A stretch of 64,000 bases of DNA from an uncultured Clostridia bacterium (GTDB lineage Bacteria; Bacillota; Clostridia; UBA1212; UBA1255): assembly GCA_904420095.1 (NCBI GenBank), contig CAJFUB010000031.1, forward strand, positions 80,623-144,622. Reading direction: 5' to 3'. This document shows positions 61,712 through 64,000 of the stretch, piece by piece. The position numbers and the translations under genes are program-made. Numbering within the stretch: position 1 is the first letter of the stretch; every line of letters starts with the position of its first letter. Under the pieces are notes generated by a model, which worked only from the letters and a program-made list of their open reading frames with translations, was not told the DNA's origin and ran no database searches.

Positions 61712-63432
61712 TTTTCTGCATCTTTCTTCCGATCGTTTTCGCGGATTTCCACACGGCGGATCTTTCCGCTGATCGTTTTGGGCAGCTCTGTCACGAACTC
61801 AATGATACGCGGATATTTGTAAGGTGCCGTGGCCTTTTTAACATAGTTTTGAAGCTCCTTTTTCAGCTCCTCGCTGGCCTCATAGCCGCGCGCCAGAACG
61901 ATCGTAGCTTTTACAAGCTGGCCGCGCAGATCGTCCGGGACGCCTGTCACCGCACATTCGAGAACGGAGGGATGCTCCATGAGCGCCGATTCGACTTCAA
62001 ACGGTCCGATCCGGTAGCCCGAGCTTTTGATGACATCGTCCTTTCTTCCGACATACCAGTAATATCCGTCCTCGTCTTTATAAGCAAGATCTCCCGTATG
62101 GTAAAATCCGTCGTGCCACACTTCGCTTGTCAGCTCTTCGTCTTTATAATATCCCTTGAACATTCCGACCGGCTTTCCTTTTGAAGTATTAATGACGATT
62201 TCACCGACTTCGCCGGGATAACAGCTCCTGTAATCGCTGTCTACGATGTCCACATCGTAACACGGAGACGGCTTTCCCATGGATCCCGGCTTGATCTTCA
62301 TCCAAGGGAAGGTACATACAAGCGCTACCACCTCGGTTTGTCCGTAGCATTCGCGCAGCTTAAGGCCCATAGCCTTATAGATCTGATTGTATACTTCCGG
62401 ATTGAGGGCTTCTCCTGCCACCGTAAGTTCCTGGAGCGAGGACAAATCATACTGCGAAAGATCCTCTTTGATCATAAAGCGATAGATCGTAGGCGGCGCG
62501 CAAAACGTCGTCAGCTTGTATTTCGACATTTTGCCGAGCAGATCCGGCGGATTGAATTTTTCCATGTCATATACGAAGATTGTGGTTTCCCCGAGCCATT
62601 GCCCGTAAAGCTTTCCCCATACGGCTTTCGCCCATCCCGTTTCCGCGACGGTCAAATGCAGTCCTTTTTCTTTGACGCTGTGCCAATAGCCTGCCGTGAT
62701 GATATGTCCCAGCGGATAGGAAAACGTGTGTACTACCATTTTGGGGTATCCGGATGTGCCGGACGTAAAATACAGCAGCATATTGTCTTCATTTTGTGCG
62801 TCTTCGTCCCCCTGCGGCCTCTGGAAGTCTTCGCTCTGTGCCTCTACGGCCTCGTCCAGATCGATCCAGCTTTCCAGGCGCCCTTCCTCCCGCATTTTCG
62901 CTTGTTCTGCTTCTTTTTGCTTTTTGCTTCCGTTCGTGTAAAATTTTAATTTCAGCGTCGGCGAATCTTTTTGGGCGAGATCCACCTGCTTTGGAAAATC
63001 ATGGTCTGTTGTGCAGATTACCGCTTTGACGTCGGCTCGGTTGCATCTGTATACAATATCCTTTGCCGTAAGTAAATGGGTGGCCGGTACCGCCACGGCT
63101 CCTATTTTATGGAGCGCCATGATGACATACCAGAACTGGTAATGTCTTTTGAGAACGAGCATGACGGAATCGCCTTTTTTGATGCCCATATTCTTTAATA
63201 AATTCGCCGCCTTGTCGGAATATCTTTTCATATCGGCAAAGGTGAATATTTTTTCATCATTTTCTTCGTTGCACCATACGAGCGCCTGCTCCTCCGGCTT
63301 ATCTTTTGCCAGCTGGTCCAATACGTCGTATGCAAAGTTAAACTTTTCGGGCACGCAAATTCGGAAATTTTCCTTGAAATCTTCATAGGATGTAAAATCT
63401 GTTCTGTTTACATATTTCTCAAATATCGCCAT
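61708..63432 (-). CDS. Acyl-CoA synthetase (AMP-forming)
   Basis: ANL-superfamily ligase of about 575 residues that activates a carboxylic acid via an acyl-AMP. Motifs: P-loop [11 protein letters not shown], the A5-type GQTE (ECYGQTEV), HTGD and the catalytic C-terminal lysine in [10 protein letters not shown]. The overall sequence is closest to medium/branched-chain acyl- or acetyl-CoA synthetases; the acid is not resolvable by eye. The start is uncertain: ATG 63432 ([13 protein letters not shown]) and ATG 63441 are both possible. A T-box leader with its own promoter precedes it, unusual for a gene that is not a synthetase, transporter or amino-acid enzyme. Confidence 0.9.
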   Translation of the reverse strand: MAIFEKYVNRTDFTSYEDFKENFRICVPEKFNFAYDVLDQLAKDKPEEQALVWCNEENDEKIFTFADMKRYSDKAANLLKNMGIKKGDSVMLVLKRHYQFWYVIMALHKIGAVAVPATHLLTAKDIVYRCNRADVKAVICTTDHDFPKQVDLAQKDSPTLKLKFYTNGSKKQKEAEQAKMREEGRLESWIDLDEAVEAQSEDFQRPQGDEDAQNEDNMLLYFTSGTSGYPKMVVHTFSYPLGHIITAGYWHSVKEKGLHLTVAETGWAKAVWGKLYGQWLGETTIFVYDMEKFNPPDLLGKMSKYKLTTFCAPPTIYRFMIKEDLSQYDLSSLQELTVAGEALNPEVYNQIYKAMGLKLRECYGQTEVVALVCTFPWMKIKPGSMGKPSPCYDVDIVDSDYRSCYPGEVGEIVINTSKGKPVGMFKGYYKDEELTSEVWHDGFYHTGDLAYKDEDGYYWYVGRKDDVIKSSGYRIGPFEVESALMEHPSVLECAVTGVPDDLRGQLVKATIVLARGYEASEELKKELQNYVKKATAPYKYPRIIEFVTELPKTISGKIRRVEIRENDRKKDAEK

Positions 63433-63481
63433 ACCTCTCATCAACCTTTCTTTTTTCAATCAGTTTTCGTTGTGTGCAATA

Positions 63482-63514
63482 AAAAATCCTCGTCTCACAG
63501 CTGAGACGAGGATT
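63482..63514 (-). terminator. T-box terminator
   Basis: A 13-bp perfect stem (63485-63497 with 63502-63514), 4-base loop and run of T on the minus strand, just before the synthetase gene. The 3' side CGAGGATT is also complementary to AATCCTCG upstream, giving an alternative antiterminator pairing. Confidence 0.9.
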
Positions 63515-63731
63515 CAATTCCATCGTTATACCACTCAATTTACTGTCCTTCTCCGGATTCAAAAAAACTAAATCCTCGCATGTAACGGTGCTTTCCGGAA
63601 ATACTTACTCATAACTTCAGCATTTCAGCTCAGGAGTGATTTGTCTTAATATGAACACCATCGGTTTCCACCAGCCACCGACTCTCTGCAGGCTCCGTAT
63701 TCAGACCTGTCTCCGTCAAAGCTTTTTGACG
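63482..63731 (-). ncRNA. T-box leader, specifier probably AUC (Ile)
   Basis: About 250-base leader on the minus strand. Stem I carries AGAGAG, then GGTGGCTGGTGGAAACC, the usual stem I elements. The specifier region reads ACAAATCACTCCTGAGC, with ATC in the specifier place before ACTCCTGAG. The T-box bulge GAGTGGTATAACG (63524-63536) pairs by TGGT with an ACCA tRNA end. The terminator follows. The codon call depends on exact folding; CAC (His) or TCA (Ser) are out-of-register alternatives. Confidence 0.8.
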
Positions 63732-63737
63732 GGAGGT

Positions 63738-63766
63738 ATATTACCATACAAAATTTAAAAAGTCAA
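63738..63766 (-). promoter_or_regulatory. Promoter of the T-box transcript
   Basis: -35 TTGACT, 17-base spacer, -10 TAATAT with TGG before it (extended -10) on the minus strand. The predicted transcript starts with a CCGTCAAA/TTTGACGG hairpin at the T-box 5' end. Confidence 0.8.
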
Positions 63767-63795
63767 ACAAATTTTTTAGAGGGTATGTTTTGCAG

Positions 63796-63827
63796 TTTTT
63801 ACTTGGAGAGAGGGGCGGGAGTAAAAA
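63796..63827. repeat. Symmetric element 1: TTTTTACT-N16-AGTAAAAA
   Basis: Perfect 8-bp inverted arms with a purine-rich 16-base centre. An identical layout occurs 51 bp to the right. It lies between the T-box promoter and the plus-strand gene at 63974. Confidence 0.8.
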
Positions 63828-63846
63828 AGGAGGAGAGAAATTGAGG

Positions 63847-63878
63847 TTTTTACTAGAGACAGTGGGAGAAAGTAAAAA
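63847..63878. repeat. Symmetric element 2: TTTTTACT-N16-AGTAAAAA
   Basis: Second copy with the same arms and spacer length but a different centre sequence. It lies about 60 bp upstream of the -10 box of the plus-strand gene, a place suited to an operator pair. Confidence 0.8.
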
Positions 63879-63932
63879 GTAAAGAAAAGGCATAAATTAC
63901 AGATATTTCTTGATTGATTTTTTGAAAAATTC

Positions 63933-63941
63933 TGATATAAT
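63933..63941 (+). promoter_or_regulatory. Extended -10 promoter of the right-edge gene
   Basis: TGATATAAT on the plus strand, 33 bases before the ATG. A TTGATT hexamer lies 20 bases upstream, a spacer longer than ideal. Confidence 0.6.
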
Positions 63942-63973
63942 AAAGGCATGTTTTGTCCTTGGGGAGGGATGAC

Positions 63974-64000
63974 AATGCGGTATCATGAGTCGGATCGGGG
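63974..64000 (+). CDS. 5' end of an unidentified gene (cut by window edge)
   Basis: ATG with GGGGAGGG about seven bases upstream, followed by nine open codons reading MRYHESDRG to the window end. The promoter and ribosome site argue for a real gene, but the family cannot be judged from so few residues. Confidence 0.5.

Noticed and set aside
1..64000. CRISPR arrays, rRNA genes, prophage or toxin-antitoxin modules
   Set aside because: No regularly spaced repeats, no rRNA-like sequence and no phage structural or small paired toxin genes were recognised. The hydrogenase and glycan blocks have ordinary chromosomal context.

Overview
The window looks like chromosomal DNA of an anaerobic Bacillota (Clostridia-type) bacterium, probably from a gut-like habitat. 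The evidence is the Firmicutes-style rimP-nusA-ylxR-infB-rbfA-(DHH)-truB order, a T-box leader, SpoIIE-type PP2C phosphatase, two [FeFe]-hydrogenase-type proteins, YfhO and YugP homologues, strong AGGAGG-like ribosome binding sites, and frequent TTG or GTG starts. No species can be named from the sequence alone. Most genes lie on the minus strand. The plus-strand blocks are 29.8-30.3, 34.9-38.4, 39.6-44.8 and 45.6-46.1 kb.

Layout, left to right. 1-8.7 kb (minus): a run starting at the promoter at 8.65 kb with alaS, a HIT protein, a PiT phosphate permease with its DUF47 partner, a ZnuC/ZnuB-type metal ABC transporter lacking a binding protein, and polA, which is cut by the window edge. 8.7-14.5 kb (minus): a hydrogen-metabolism unit with a hot-dog thioesterase, a PAS-containing sensory-type [FeFe] hydrogenase (HydS-like), a SpoIIE-type phosphatase, a group B-type [FeFe] hydrogenase, a PAP2 phosphatase and a small lipoprotein, ending at a terminator. 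14.5-26.5 kb (minus): a surface and glycan block with a giant lipoprotein, a CE2-like SGNH esterase, tcdA, YfhO, tRNA-Arg(CCG), a large GH106-like cytosolic glycosidase and an AEC carrier. 26.5-34.8 kb: serA, dCMP deaminase, YugP, an orphan prepilin peptidase (plus), then purE-purM-purN-purD-aroF (minus).

34.86-37.6 kb is an insertion scar. A collapsed IS3-family element with recognisable 26-bp ends and a second decayed transposase fragment bracket one AT-rich gene, a sigma-70/ECF-like factor with a long C-terminal extension containing a winged-helix-like segment. Then come yebC, mnmA and a plus-strand operon of a GT-C-like membrane protein, a second GH106-like protein, a HAD phosphatase and acpS, followed by the divergent pspA/mscL pair.

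46.1-61.07 kb (minus) is a very long, tightly overlapping run of 14 genes from a perfect consensus promoter (TTGACA-17-TATAAT): rimP, nusA, ylxR, infB, rbfA, nrnA-like, truB, a GT2-GtrA fusion, a MinD-like ATPase, hflX with an N-terminal JAMM-like domain, yigZ, a possible duplicated SCP2-like protein, a class III aminotransferase and cca. A leader hairpin sits between the promoter and rimP. 61.05-63.77 kb (minus): an acyl-CoA synthetase plus HAD phosphatase unit behind a T-box leader whose specifier reads most plausibly as AUC (Ile). The last 230 bp hold two 32-bp symmetric elements of identical architecture 51 bp apart, then a promoter and the first codons of a plus-strand gene.

The most unusual points are the JAMM-HflX fusion, the extended sigma factor between two transposase scars, the T-box on an acyl-CoA synthetase, the paired dyads at 63.8 kb, the sensory-hydrogenase/phosphatase operon, and two GH106-like paralogues each near a large polytopic membrane protein.
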